Below are positions 23,201 through 34,719 of a DNA stretch of 64,000 nt, piece by piece. Location: positions 16,659,994 through 16,723,993 of the forward strand of contig CM055614.1 in NCBI GenBank assembly GCA_029379385.1, written 5' to 3'. Both the position numbers and the translations under genes were made by a program. The DNA is from Quillaja saponaria. Lineage: Eukaryota; Streptophyta; Magnoliopsida; Fabales; Quillajaceae. The notes under the pieces are model-generated. The model was not told where the DNA came from. It made no database searches and worked only from the letters and a program-made list of their open reading frames with translations. Every line of letters starts with the position of its first letter. Position 1 is the stretch's first letter.

Positions 23201-23859
23201 TTTAGTTAAAGTAGACTACAAATCTGCAAAAGAAGTTTTACAAAAAAAAGTTAAAAATCTAACATAAAAAAAGATCTTTACCTGCTGGCAAATAATTTTA
23301 TCTACTTTTGATTTTTAGATTGAATACATCAAATGTAGCTCCAATTCTATTCCAAAGATTACTTGAGAATTCTTGCAGGGTAGATAATATGCTTCGAAAA
23401 AAGAAAGAAATGGTTGTTGAGCCTCCTAATCCAATATAAAAAAAACTCAATCCAAAGAGGAACCATCAGATTCCTCAACCCAATCAACTCAAAAGTAATC
23501 CAAAGGGTCTTATGCCTTTCCCATAGAGACCCTTTTAACAATCCAGTAATCAATCCAAAAACCTCTTGTCCTTTTAAAATAATCTTGGGCAGACATTATT
23601 GATAAAGAGCAATCTAAGTTTGTTACCCCTCCCAATCTAAAAGATTGTATCCAGTTCAATCAAGAAGATCTAGCTCAAACTATCACCCAGCTAGCCCAAT
23701 CAGTGACAACGATACATTTAGGTAAGGAATTTGTCTCTTAAACTTCTCTATTCTCCTTTCAAAAATCACAATCTTTTTATGTGCCAATTTTTTCGGCCCA
23801 ACCTATTCTTCAAATGAAATCTCATTTTTCAACTAATAATCTCCAATTAGTTCATCAAA

Positions 23860-24850
23860 TAGTTTTCCCATCAAATTAGCATTTTATGCCCATAGACATT
23901 TCAAAAACCTTGAAGTATTTTGAATTTATTTTGGTTGATAGTGATTTTGTTGCTATCAAACATTAAAAGTCAAAATCGGATGCTAATTTTACTATGCATT
24001 CCACAATCCAAATCTTAAAGGTAATTCATCATTCAGACTGGAAAACTAATAGTTTCAAAACTCGCAAATTCTTGCAGCTGTTTGATCCTATTGATTACAA
24101 TTATTAGGATTATCAAACAGCTTGGTACAATATCTTCAATTTCCAAAATAGTAATTATAAGCATTCATGGTTTATATTTTTCAAAAACAAAGTCCAATAT
24201 AACTTCCCTCATTGGTTCTTCCAGTAGTGGTCTTTACATGATCATTGTGCAAAAAACCTTCCAGATAAAGTAGCCAATGGCCTATTTTATTTTGATAAAC
24301 ATTCCAATATACCTGATCATAATCCCATACTATTACATTTCTTATCAAAATTTATACTAGCAAGAATTTATGCATAGCAATATAAGTATTGAAAGACTTC
24401 CAAAGTCATCAAGATCCTTTGCAAAAGATGTATTCCCTTCTTAGGCAAAGCTTAACAGAATGATGGACAAGCTTTAATATCTCAAAAATTTATGTCACTT
24501 TAATCAAAAATTGGTTCCAGCAAAATCTTTATTTAAAAAAAAAATATTTTCTAAAAGTCACTCAATTCTTACAACAGAAATCTCAGATTGTAGCCAAGCT
24601 AGTTTCTTGTTCAAGCAGATAGGAATATCCTTAGAATCTCAAAACTATAGTTCAACTGTTACAAGCAGAAGAACATGCATATGATAAAGCTATCTCTGCC
24701 TCTCAAAAAATTGATAAAAAACCAGTTTTCAGTTCCTCTTCCAAAATTTCAGGAAATGGTTCTACTGACTATGCCCAATCCAATGAAGACAATTGTTATG
24801 GCATTAACCTTGAAGATGACTAAAATAGTTAAATTTTTCTCTATTGATGC
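23860..24850 (+). pseudogene. Second pararetroviral coding region, function unassigned
   Basis: Fragments rich in Trp, Phe and His are visible across frames, such as DYQTAWYNIFNFQNSNYKHS and NGLFYFDKHSNIPDHNPILL. They match my memory of the distal ORF product of endogenous caulimovirids, whose function is not well defined. All pieces are interrupted by stops. Confidence 0.45.
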
Positions 24851-25100
24851 TCTTTTCGGTGGATTACTGTAGCAAACTACGACAGATTACTGTTACAACA
24901 CGAAAGCACTGTAGCTGTTACTGTTCAAAATAGTAAATTTTAATTTTTTATTTAAAGAGAATTACATCTCTTATTTAATCAAGTTTTTCATTTTCAGAAT
25001 TCGAAGACAAGTTTAGTCTGAGAGCCTCCTTAGGTATTCTTTCGAAGCTATCCCTTACTTATGTAATTCTATTTTGAACACTACCAATGATATTTTATTT

Positions 25101-26514
25101 CTGTTTTTAATTTCTGCATTTTCTTTCCCCGAATTAGCTTGCAGACTATCGCTACTTCTCATTCATTTTTAATTTCTGCCTTATATTTCTGTTTTTAATT
25201 TATGCATTGCATAACATAATCCTCTTAACAATCTTGCTGCTTCCTATTTCACTACCCATGTGATATTCCTCTGCTCTTAGGACATCACCGATGTTTGAAT
25301 TACAACTTTAACAATTTTTTCTCTAACTAGCCCTTTAACTGACTAAGTAACATTCCGTAAGACTAAGAAAGATCAATGATTTAATCAAAAGAGAACTTTG
25401 CCTCAACTATCTTCATTTATATACAAGATGACTACTTATTTACAGTATTTGGTCTAAGAGGAGCCCTTACCTTTAATAACTTAGCTTACCTCCAAAAGTA
25501 CTAACTTATACTAGCTTAATTTATCTATATTTACATAATAAACAACCTGGAACACAGCTTAGAAATGATCATTACAGGATTTAGCATAAGTGTTCCTATT
25601 TATTTACTATTCCAAATTAACTTCAAGCCAACTTTAGCTATTCTTTTATAGGATCCCATGCATCACAGTCATTATAAAAACCTCCCCAACACTGTCAGTA
25701 TTCATTTATACATGAACAGTCTTTGTAATACTCCTAGTAGCAGACGTAGTAGTTATGAAATGCAATAACAAACATATTTACTTAATTCTAACCAGTTCCA
25801 GAAAAGGAATCAATCTATAAACATTTACATTTTAAACATGAGAAGAAATTCCCAATATATAACATGCATTCAATTATAAAAGGAAAGTTAAATGTATGGG
25901 TTTTAAACAAAGTGCAGAACATGGTCAAATCCTCATTTATATGTAGATGCTAAATGTCAACATGGAACAACAATGTAAATAGGACAAATCCAGACTTGTG
26001 ACTTCACATTTCATCAAGTACCCTAGAGGATTAAGTCCCTCTAATCTACTAGATCCAAAGTTAGAGTGTTTAAGACACAATACAACATCTTGGCATTTCT
26101 AGGGCCACACTACTGTCCATGCAACACAAAGTACCAATTGTTCCACATAATTAAAACCAGCTAGCCATTGGTATAATTTCATAAAATTTTCCAATACATG
26201 ATATGGAAAAAGGAATAATTTATAAGACAATTAAATAGATAAGTTTATTTTCATAAAACAGAACCTTAATCTAGAAAACACTTGTTATATACTTATGATT
26301 TCCAGCAACCAGCCCTTGTTTCCTTTGAGTTTTAAGTAGTTTCCTTCCCAATTCCTTTAAATCCCCTATGTACTTCTCTTTAGATCTAATATTCCTCTTT
26401 AACCCCAACTTTAACACCATCAACAGCCTCTTTTTCCATTTCAACCCAAAATTTGTTTCCAAACAATCAATGTGACCTTATAGACTCCATAAATCTTTCT
26501 GTGGAGTATGATAA
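25101..26514. other. Right part of the insertion block, unassigned
   Basis: No protein of known type is evident. A minus-strand open stretch of 63 codons at 26,271-26,462 is lysine-rich and not recognised. It may be the remainder of the element that carried the pararetroviral DNA, or flanking DNA co-inserted with it. Confidence 0.4.
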
Positions 26515-27830
26515 AGACAGGGGTGTGTGATGGCATGTTGGAAATGGACAAGATCTTAACATCAAGTATGATTAATGGATACTAGTTGGTTTTCCCTTTA
26601 AAGCACACATGACACAATCAGCTCCTAGGCAGTTGCGTTAGGTGCACCTGTTTATCCAACCTAAGATAAATCAGAGGAATGTAGAGGCAATGCATTCAAT
26701 TATGGAAGAGGTAGATGCTTAATTAGTATGGCATTACAATCCCCGTGGCTTACACATTGTAACTTTGGGGTATGATCAAGTGGCAATGGACATGACGGTC
26801 CCTTCTTTGTCTCTTCCATTCCAATGAAATGCGATCTAGAACATGCAATTTCCTGGAAAATTAAAAACATTTATGTGGAGAATGTTGCATGAAAGCTTGG
26901 CAGTGAAAGTTAACCTATGTAGAAAGAGCAATTTTTCGGATAATCTATCCCTTTTTTGTGAAGTGGAAGTAGAGACGAGATTACACCTCTTTGCTTCTTA
27001 CTCATTTATCTTACTAGTATGGGAAAACTCTCCATACCCAGTGGGACAACTTTAGTGGTGAGTCAATCAAAGACTGGTGGCATATGGTTCTGGTTTTCAT
27101 CCAATCTTGGCCTAATCAGCTAGAAGCAAAGTAGTACCTCTGTCACTATCATTAGCGAATCTGGAAAGCAAGGAATGATAAGATTTTTAATAGCAAGATT
27201 TGGAACCATTATGAGATAATTTCAAAAGCATTCTCAGAATGGGTGATTTAAAGCAAGCAACCGACACTCAAGTTATGGGTTTAGGCCTGCAAGCAATGGC
27301 GTTATTAACTGGATTACTTTCCCACACGACACCATCATAGCAAACTTTGTTGCAGGGACTAACGCCTCTTTGAGGTTAGGAAGCATTGGCAATATGCTCC
27401 AAAATCATGAAGGCGAGATTGAATTTTCCACAGGAGAAGTATTTCCATGTGTAACTTCACTTTTCATTGTTGAATGTTTGGTGGTCTGTGCCATTGTGAA
27501 AATATAAATTGATATATAGTTCAGTCATATTATTTTTGAAGGTGACACCAAGTTGGTTATTGAAGCTTTCTAGAATTGCTCAAATGGTCATCTCGCTGCT
27601 AATGTGATCATTGAAGATATTTCTACCTTAGAAGTGATTTGCATTATTCATTTTGTTGTCCTTTTCGAAATTGAAATTGGGTTACCCACAGGTGGCAAAG
27701 AAAGCCCTCAAAGACCCTACAATATGAAGGAGTTCTTGTTAGCAGAGTTGGCCTAGGACTTTTCGATCCATGAAGCCAGCTGTTGTTTTTCTACCCCTTA
27801 ATAATATTCCTACCTTTGATAAATAATAAT
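26515..27830 (+). pseudogene. L1 LINE ORF2 C-terminus: zf-RVT and RNase H (third part of the split LINE)
   Basis: WHVGNGQDLNIKYD starts right after the repeat at 26,525. PGKLKTFMWRMLHESLAVKV then FCEVEVETRLHLFA and VWENS form the zf-RVT zinc-binding region, with the first CxxC Cys altered. The RNase H-like domain follows: ANFVAGTNASLRLGS, HIIFEGDTKLVIEAF and NVIIEDISTLEV, with the EGD carrying a catalytic Asp. An A/T-rich tail, TTTGATAAATAATAATAG, at about 27,814-27,831 looks like the 3' end. Confidence 0.72.
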
Positions 27831-27929
27831 AGTTTGAGTGGTTATTTATTATCAATATGTTGTTTATTTATTTTTCATAAAGTTTAGTTAAAGACAAATA
27901 TTTAAAAAATCTTTTATTCTCCTTTTTTT

Positions 27930-28301
27930 TTATGTTAATAAAAAAAATGGAAACGAAAACAAGAACTACAGAGAGGGAATGGCTATCATACGGCTCCAAG
28001 CCACTCCCAAGCATCTTCATCAAGCATAAGAGTGAATTCCAAAGGAGGCTACACACAATCCATATTAGTGTCTGGACCATCCAAAGCCATGTTAGCTAGG
28101 TTGTTTGCCATCTTATATGCCTCTCGGTAAGCATGTATCAAGGAGACCTCCCAAACCCTTGCTAGGTTTCTTCTTATGTCCCTAATAAGAGATTGGTGAG
28201 AATTAAAATTAGTTGAGGCCTTAGTGACGAGGCTATCTTCAATGATAACCTTTTTGAAACATCTGTTCCAATCAGTTAGAAGACCTAGCCATGGAGCCTA
28301 T

Positions 28302-28310
<9 letters not shown>
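27930..28310 (-). pseudogene. Second L1 LINE fragment, RNase H C-terminus, opposite strand
   Basis: Read leftward from about 28,270, the frame gives NWNRCFKKVIIEDSLV, then SLIRDIRRNLARVWEVSLI and HAYREAYKMANNLANMALDG. This is the end of the plant L1 RNase H domain, with its HxYREaN motif. A stop follows near 28,040. It belongs to a different LINE copy from the plus-strand one next to it. A poly(A) run lies at 28,313-28,338. Confidence 0.7.
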
Positions 28311-28335
<25 letters not shown>

Positions 28336-28339
28336 AAAG

Positions 28340-28750
28340 ATATAACAAAAGGTAATTAATAATTATTCATTTAATTAATGCAATGGAGGGTATTTATGTC
28401 TTTGCGTTTCCATCTCTCATCCTCTCCATCTTTACCCAAGAACCACTCATCCCCAATCTTATAATTTATCTAATCTTCATCACTTTATCTACTCCATCTT
28501 TTAAGACCCCAAAAGTTGTCTTTTTTATTCTCCATTAGTCAGCAAGCATGTTTTGGCTTTGGAGCTTTAAGGGTTTTGTGGGACAAAGAGTCATCTAATT
28601 TCACTTGTTTATGAGGAGTTACTTTCTTGTATCAAAGCACCCATGTGAGAATTATTTACTACCCGAGCAAAGAGGAGCAAGCCATCATTCTAATTCCATT
28701 TGAAAGTCTACTTGGTTGTTTACCATTCAAATTGGATTGGGTAAGTTTCA
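28340..28750. other. Intergenic, nothing recognised
   Basis: Mixed-composition DNA without a convincing ORF. It continues on the far side of the RTE insertion at 29,108. Confidence 0.4.
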
Positions 28751-29107
28751 CTTCTAGTCAGCTCAACTCAACTCAACTAAGCCTTAAATTCCAAACTAGT
28801 TGGGGTCGGCTATATGAATCCTTTTCTTCCATTCTCATTGATTCGAGACAACATTTTCAGTAATCCTTAGAGTAGCCATATCTTTCTCGATGACTACTCA
28901 CATTTCTTAACTATTGCGTCTATTAGTTGGCGTCGGATATGTCCAAACCAATGTAGACGATTCTCTCTCACTTTCTCCTCAATAGGTGCTACTTCCACCT
29001 TTTTACGAATCTCCTCATTCCTTATTCTATCCTTTCTTGTATGTCTGATCATCCATCTCAACATTCTCATTTCGGCTACTCCCATCTTATGCGAATGTTG
29101 CTTCTAG
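28751..29107 (-). mobile_element. 5'-truncated RTE-type LINE with 7-bp target duplication
   Basis: CTTCTAG at 28,751-28,757 and 29,101-29,107 flanks 343 bp. On the minus strand the insert begins in frame at MGVAEMRMLRWMIRHTRKDR and continues with RKKVEVAPIEEKVRENRLHW and FGHIRR, the C-terminal end of plant RTE reverse transcriptase proteins. It ends in the typical RTE tail, GTTGAGTTGAGTTGAG. It is a standard 5'-truncated copy. Confidence 0.88.
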
Positions 29108-30469
29108 CATAAGATTTAATTGTTTTACTATTTATTAGGCTTGATTAACCTTGTGTAAATTGGAATATTAGACCTAACATGTATGAATTAGTTATTTACT
29201 ATTGAGCTCACTGGAGTAGTGCTAGAAATTCTTAATTTTATTAGAGATGGAAAGTTGATTGGCTAATTAGATTAGTACTTACCTAATGCATATGAATTCT
29301 AGAGCTAAGGTTTGGTTAGGATTACTTTAAATATGCTAGCTTGTAAATTTTAAATACAATTCTTTCTAGTTAGTTAAATATATGATTATTGTTAATATCA
29401 TTTTCGCTTCTTCAGAAACTCCTTTTGGAGCCATGTAATCGTTGCTTTGGAATCATTTGGTTTAGTGTGATTTGTGAGTAGATAATGCTCACTATAACAC
29501 TTTCAAATCTTATATTCCATAGAAAAGTTATACCCTTTTTTTTATTTGTTCTTATCAAATCTTAGTTAATTAAATATTGAGATTTTATCTTTAACTATGA
29601 TATATATATATACCAATTTATCTTATCTCCTATAATGTAAAGCCTAGGAATTTGTGGGACAAGTCTTTCAATTTACCTAGTTTTCGTTTAAAAAATGTTA
29701 TGAAAATATGAGTTGGATTGGTAAATTATTTTGAGATATTAGTTGATATTTTTAATATTTGGATTTCTTTGGTTATAAGACCCACTTGCAACGTGGAGTT
29801 GCATGGTAAATGATGAAAATTTTATTTTGTTGAGTATATATGACTTAAAATATGATTATTGGGAATTTATTTAAGGAAATGTTGGATTTGATATAAATAT
29901 AGAGTATTGGTATTGTTGGAAAATGTTATGAATATTGAAATTTTCTTTATTGATATGTTATATTTGTTTTTAGAGGAAACCTTGTTAGAATATTGTAGCT
30001 AACAATAGTGATGTTAGCCTTGGTGCACCTTGGTTTGACCCCAGCTAGCAGGGGTGTCTCTAGCCTCGTGTTGGGCCAAACAAGTGGATTGGATATTTGG
30101 GCCATATAGAAATGGCATGGATTTGGAAGCTTAGTCAGCAAGGCTAATGCTAACCTTTGAGTTTAGACACGTTGATTTATTATAAGATTTTATCTTGGAA
30201 TCTTCCATTTATTTATTTTTATTTTTTTTACTATGCTATTTTTTCTCTGAACTACAAGAAGACTATTCTTTTCAAATCATTGTCTTACTTATGTACTATG
30301 GCTAGACTTTTGATGAAATGAAACTAGTTTCTTTTTCCTTAAGACATTTTATGAACTTTCTTCAAAACTATAATAACATAGTTAGTATGTTATATTTAGT
30401 TCTTCAAAAATGTTTTCACTTTAGAAAAGCTCATGCCTTATGCTTATCTCACTTCCCTTGTGGCTTGCA
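29108..30469. other. Non-coding, possibly retroelement LTR
   Basis: T-rich intergenic DNA, with no credible ORF. GGTTGGGTTGTGACA at about 30,815-30,829 (and again at 31,310) resembles the 3' end of many gypsy LTRs, but no matching 5' end, primer site or second LTR was found. Confidence 0.3.
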
Positions 30470-31431
30470 TTGTCTGCTCACTGGGTCTATGACTTATTAT
30501 TGTGGTTAATTATTTATTTCAGATTGCTGATTGGCTTGAGACCAATTCATATAGCTTGGAGGAAGCTACTCTCTTTTGGATTTGGTAGGTACGGCTTGTT
30601 CTAACCGTGTCCACTCTATTTTGTATTTTGAAACCATTATAACTTCTATAAACAACTAATTAGTTAGCAGTGCGTTTGGACTTGTTGTAATATGATTTGA
30701 ACTGAAAGTTGTATCTCATTTGCCTTTGAATGTATTTAGTTATTTTTTTTAGAGGTTAGTTGGGATTTAAATAGGCATTAGTGCTTATCAAGTTTTCCTT
30801 TGCCAGTCATGGCCTTGGTTGGGTTGTGACAATTACCGCATGGAGTAATAGTGAAGATAACTACGATGATGATAGCAATAACAAAGAATATGAGAGTGAT
30901 TTTGCTACCTCTTTACTTCTTATTGGATTAGATTTTTGTGGGGAGATATTTTGTCTGCTCACTGGGTCTATGACTTATTATTGTGGTTAATTATTTATTT
31001 CAGATTGCTGATTGGCTTGAGACCAATTCATATAGCTTGGAGGAAGCTACTCTCTTTTGGATTTGGTAGGTACGGCTTGTTCTAACCGTGTCCACTCTAT
31101 TTTGTATTTTGAAACCATTATAACTTCTATAAACAACTAATTAGTTAGCAGTGCGTTTGGACTTGTTGTAATATGATTTGAACTGAAAGTTGTATCTCAT
31201 TTGCCTTTGAATGTATTTAGTTATTTTTTTTAGAGGTTAGTTGGGATTTAAATAGGCATTAGTGCTTATCAAGTTTTCCTTTGCCAGTCATGGCCTTGGT
31301 TGGGTTGTGACAATTACCGCATGGAGTAATAGTGAAGATAACTACGATGATGATAGCAATAACAAAGAATATGAGAGTGATTTTGCTACCTCTTTACTTC
31401 TTATTGGATTAGATTTTTGTGGGGAGATATT
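30470..31431. repeat. 481-bp tandem duplication with no visible difference
   Basis: Copy 1 is 30,470-30,950 and copy 2 is 30,951-31,431. Reading both line by line I find no difference. The unit starts TTGTCTGCTCACTGGG and ends GGGGAGATATT. Outside the pair the flanks differ at once. The unit encodes no recognised protein; a short open stretch rich in Asp and Asn (EDNYDDDSNNKEYES) is repeated with it. Confidence 0.95.
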
Positions 31432-31650
31432 CAAAATCTCCCTACAACCTTTAATAAGATATAACCAACAAAAAAAAACATCCATGCAAAATATTAGCTA
31501 AGAGCAAAAGAAACAAAATCAACATACAATATTTAACATGGTTTGACATATTTTACCTATATCCATCAATAAGAAAAAAAATCACTATTCCAAAAAAGAT
31601 TGCATAAAAATAATAATATTTTTATGTTGTTCTCACCACGCTCTTTACTA
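31432..31650. other. Spacer between duplication and hAT end
   Basis: A-rich non-coding DNA, nothing recognised. Confidence 0.5.
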
Positions 31651-32869
31651 GGGGGTGTGCAAGCGATCGGGTCAATTCGGTTATGGGGCTATTATCAACC
31701 GACCTGATCAATTTGGTTTATTGAAAATGTTACCATCCAGAAAACTGGCCTAAGGCGATTTTTTGATTTTGCAAATGGGTTGCATTTTGGTTTAAATTAG
31801 ACGGGCTAGTTGGTTTTGGGCCTGTAGTTAGGTTTCAAGATTTTAGGCCCAAATTCAATTTTTACAGCCAGATGTCTAAATTTTAGGCTTAAAATCATTT
31901 TTTATAGCGAATTTTATAGCCCATTTTAAGATATACTAGGCCTAAAAACTGTATTATTTTTTTTTCAAATTGTGTACATTAATATATTTAAATAAATAGC
32001 ATACAAATAATTCAATTACACTACATACATAATTAATTAAAGAAAATCAATATACTTAAGGCTTGTATATATCAATTTATATCTAAAATGCTAAAACATC
32101 AAGACACCTGTATACAATCAAACAAGCATCATTCAACATATAAACGAATTCTCTAACTTAACTTATAAATACACATACATTTTAGACCTGTATAAATTAA
32201 TAACATTCAAATACTACATCCGCATTTTTTCTAAGTTCTCTAACAAACAAAATATCATACATTCCAGAACCTGCATAAATCCACAACCTGCATAACTGCA
32301 TTTGAGTTCTCTAAACTCAACTTATAAATTTAAACTTCAAGGACAAACATAATTTAAACTTCCAGCACGAGTATAACTCCTTAACATTTAGACATTACAC
32401 ACATATTTAAGTTCATAGAATTTAGAAAACATAAGCAATAATGTTAAACAAAAAGAAATAGTTGTCATTAAATAAGTTAGCAAAACAACAACTTTCAAAG
32501 GTTGATCCACAACTCAGCAACCAATAGCCACAAAATCAACATCCTGCAACACCCAATAGATATCAACTTAAACAAACACATCAACCACCAATAAACAAGA
32601 AAGTAGATTAACAGTGACTTACCAGTAGGCAGTAACTAGAAACAGTAAGCAATAAAATCTTAAGGCAGCAAATCAAGATCTCCTTCATTGTCCCAAGGTA
32701 TTTCTAGTATGAAATGCAGAAACAAATGTATACTAAGTTAATAAGTTATAAGTACATAACATGATATTAAAAGTAATGAATTTGAAAATTAATTGAAAGT
32801 TACTAATTACCTGATTATAGCTTTTCTAGCTTTTCAAGTGACTCCTCTATACCTACCAGTATAATGGTG

Positions 32870-33615
32870 CACAGAAGCCAATTTTGTAGGCGCAGAAGTG
32901 CCTCCATAGTCCTTGGTACAAAGAGCTTTTACATGGATCTAGAACTCTATCTCCAGTAGAGAAAGCAGACTCTAAAGGAATAGTAGTGATGGGAACACCA
33001 AATATATCCTTAGCCAATTTTCCCAAGACTTTATACTTACCAAAATTTACTTTCCACCATTCTAAGATTTCAAATTTATCTGAAGGAGTTTCATGAGATT
33101 ATAATAAATATCTGTCAACTTCAGATTTACCTTCCATATACTCCTCTTGACTCAATTCTCTCATAAAGTCAATGGCAAACTAATTTACTTCATTGAAATC
33201 ATTTTCAGCAACTGCAGGAGTGGCCGTTTGAGTAGACATTTTATTCACAAAGTCAAAATCAATGGCACTGCTCTCAAAAACCCAATAATGATCATATAAC
33301 TTAAAAAAGGGCCCTTTCACTTTCCTTGCTAATTCTTCAACCATCACATTCCCAAACAAGTTTTCAAACCCTCATTTAACAAACTTTAACTTGTATCTAG
33401 GGTCAAGCATAACCTCGATAACATGTATGTGATTAATTTTATCAAGGCTACCCTAATACTTGTTATGCTTTAACTTCATTTTGATTGCCATTCTTTTCAA
33501 GGAAGAATCTTCTATAAGTAAGCACCAATGCTACAATTTACTAAGAATGGCACGATACAAATGATAATAATTATTTGAAGTGATATACAAGGAACCAGAA
33601 ATCTTGTTAGTTACA
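32870..33615 (-). pseudogene. hAT transposase C-terminal dimerisation region (broken)
   Basis: The frame continues from the core after a one-base slip in the A9 run at about 33,617-33,625. It reads VIEVMLDPRYKLKFV, later FEILEWWKVNFGKYKVLGKL and then TTIPLESAFSTGDRVLDP. The last is the highly conserved ESAFS.G.R.LD signature of the dimerisation domain. A small indel follows directly before the terminal helix, and two stops lie upstream. Confidence 0.8.
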
Positions 33616-34566
33616 TCAAAAAAAAATCTTCAACAACTTAACAAAGTTTTTAGCTGCCTCCCTATCTTCATCACTAGGAGGAGTGTTTGACCCTTGTTGT
33701 TCCAATTTGCTACAAGTATGAAATTCAAAAATGTATTGCAGATTTTGTTCTAGTCTATCAAAGGCCTTTTGACACTTTAAGGCTAAATCCAACTTTGAAC
33801 AGGTGAAGTTCCATCTAGTGGGAACATCTAAAGATGGAAGTGTCTTAGTAATCAACTTATAATCTTTAACACACTTTTTGAACCTTTGCAGCCTAAATGG
33901 TGAAGCTTTCACATATTTAACAATAAGCCTAATTTTTTGTAAAGAGATGTCTATATCTTTCAACCCATCAGTCACAATTACGTTTAAAATGTGAGCACAA
34001 CATCTAAGATACATTAACTCACCTTGCCACTCACTCCTACCCCAATCATTCAATTTTCTTTTTAAATATTCCATTCCCACATCATTTGTAGAGGCATTAT
34101 CCACTGTGACACATAAAACCTTTTCAAACCCCCATTGTAACAAGCATTTCTCAATGGTTTTCCCTATTGTCTCACCCATATAATCATTCACTTGACAGAA
34201 ATTAACAATTCTTTTATGTAACCTCCATTTATCATCAACAAAATGGCATGTTAAGCATAAATAGCTTTGTTTTTGGACTAAAGTACAACAATTAGTAGTA
34301 AGGGACACTCTTTGTTGGTTAACCACTAACCACTTCTTCAGTTTTTGTTTTACACTCAAATACAATTGAAGGATGTCCCTTGCAACTGTCCAACTAGAAG
34401 GTAACACCATTCTTGGACAAACAGCATTCACAAAAAGCTTAAAACCCTCACCCTCTACATGTTTGAAAGGTAATTCATCTATGACAATATATTGCACTAA
34501 TGCTTCCTTACTTGCCTTTTCATTAAACTTGTCACTTACAGCAGCCATCCCCTTATTCACAACCAC
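33616..34566 (-). pseudogene. hAT transposase, catalytic core (RICESLEEPER/zf-BED type), 316 codons still open
   Basis: This is the longest open frame in the window. VLCVTVDNASTNDVGMEYLK holds the catalytic Asp region. LRCCAHILNVIVTDGLKDI matches the CxxH segment of the family and LDVPTRWNFT the conserved RW motif near the third acidic residue. FHTCSKLEQQGSN falls in the insertion domain. The reading frame ends at IFF because of the base slip in the adjacent A/T run. The N-terminal BED finger is in other frames upstream, so the protein as a whole is broken. Confidence 0.85.
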
Positions 34567-34719
34567 CCCATCACCTCCTAAACCATCTTTTTTAGCCTCC
34601 CAAAATGCTAGAACACTTTGACTAGCATCCCAGTTTGGAAGAAGGCGTTTAAGGAATTTCTTCCATTAATGTGTTAGATGGTTCCTTAATTGGTAATTCC
34701 ATTATTTTTAAAGTCACTA

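Larger units (their letters stand above)
21130..25100 (+). mobile_element. Endogenous pararetrovirus relic (Caulimoviridae), heavily degenerate
   Basis: On the plus strand the order is coat/spacer-like lysine-rich sequence (21,140-21,470), aspartic protease (21,480-21,800), reverse transcriptase (21,950-22,810), RNase H (22,820-23,200), and then a second coding region rich in aromatic residues (23,860-24,850). After it comes a non-coding part with ACTGTAGC-type repeats (24,870-24,925). No integrase is present, which separates it from Ty3/gypsy elements. The order and the second ORF fit the florendovirus or related endogenous groups, but a petuvirus-like origin cannot be excluded. Dozens of stops, frameshifts and poly(A) expansions make it an inert fossil. 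Confidence 0.75.
20758..26525. mobile_element. 5.75-kb insertion block in the L1 LINE, flanked by near-identical 10/11-bp repeats
   Basis: AGACAGGGTG at 20,758-20,767 and AGACAGGGGTG at 26,515-26,525 flank the block. The L1 protein is continuous when the block is skipped: LLDR before it is followed by GV, one stop codon and WHVGNG after it, the expected motif order. The direct repeat therefore looks like a target duplication. The block holds the pararetrovirus relic (about 21,130-25,100) and 1.4 kb of unassigned DNA to its right. No terminal inverted repeats or LTRs were found at the edges, so the agent that inserted is unknown. Confidence 0.6.

Noticed and set aside
30815..30829. GGGTTGTGACA as a solo LTR end
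   Set aside because: No matching TG start with a 5-bp duplication, no primer binding site and no partner LTR were found.
30781..31501. Repeated open frame with EDNYDDDSNNKEYES
   Set aside because: Present only because the 481-bp unit is duplicated; no upstream gene context or known domain.
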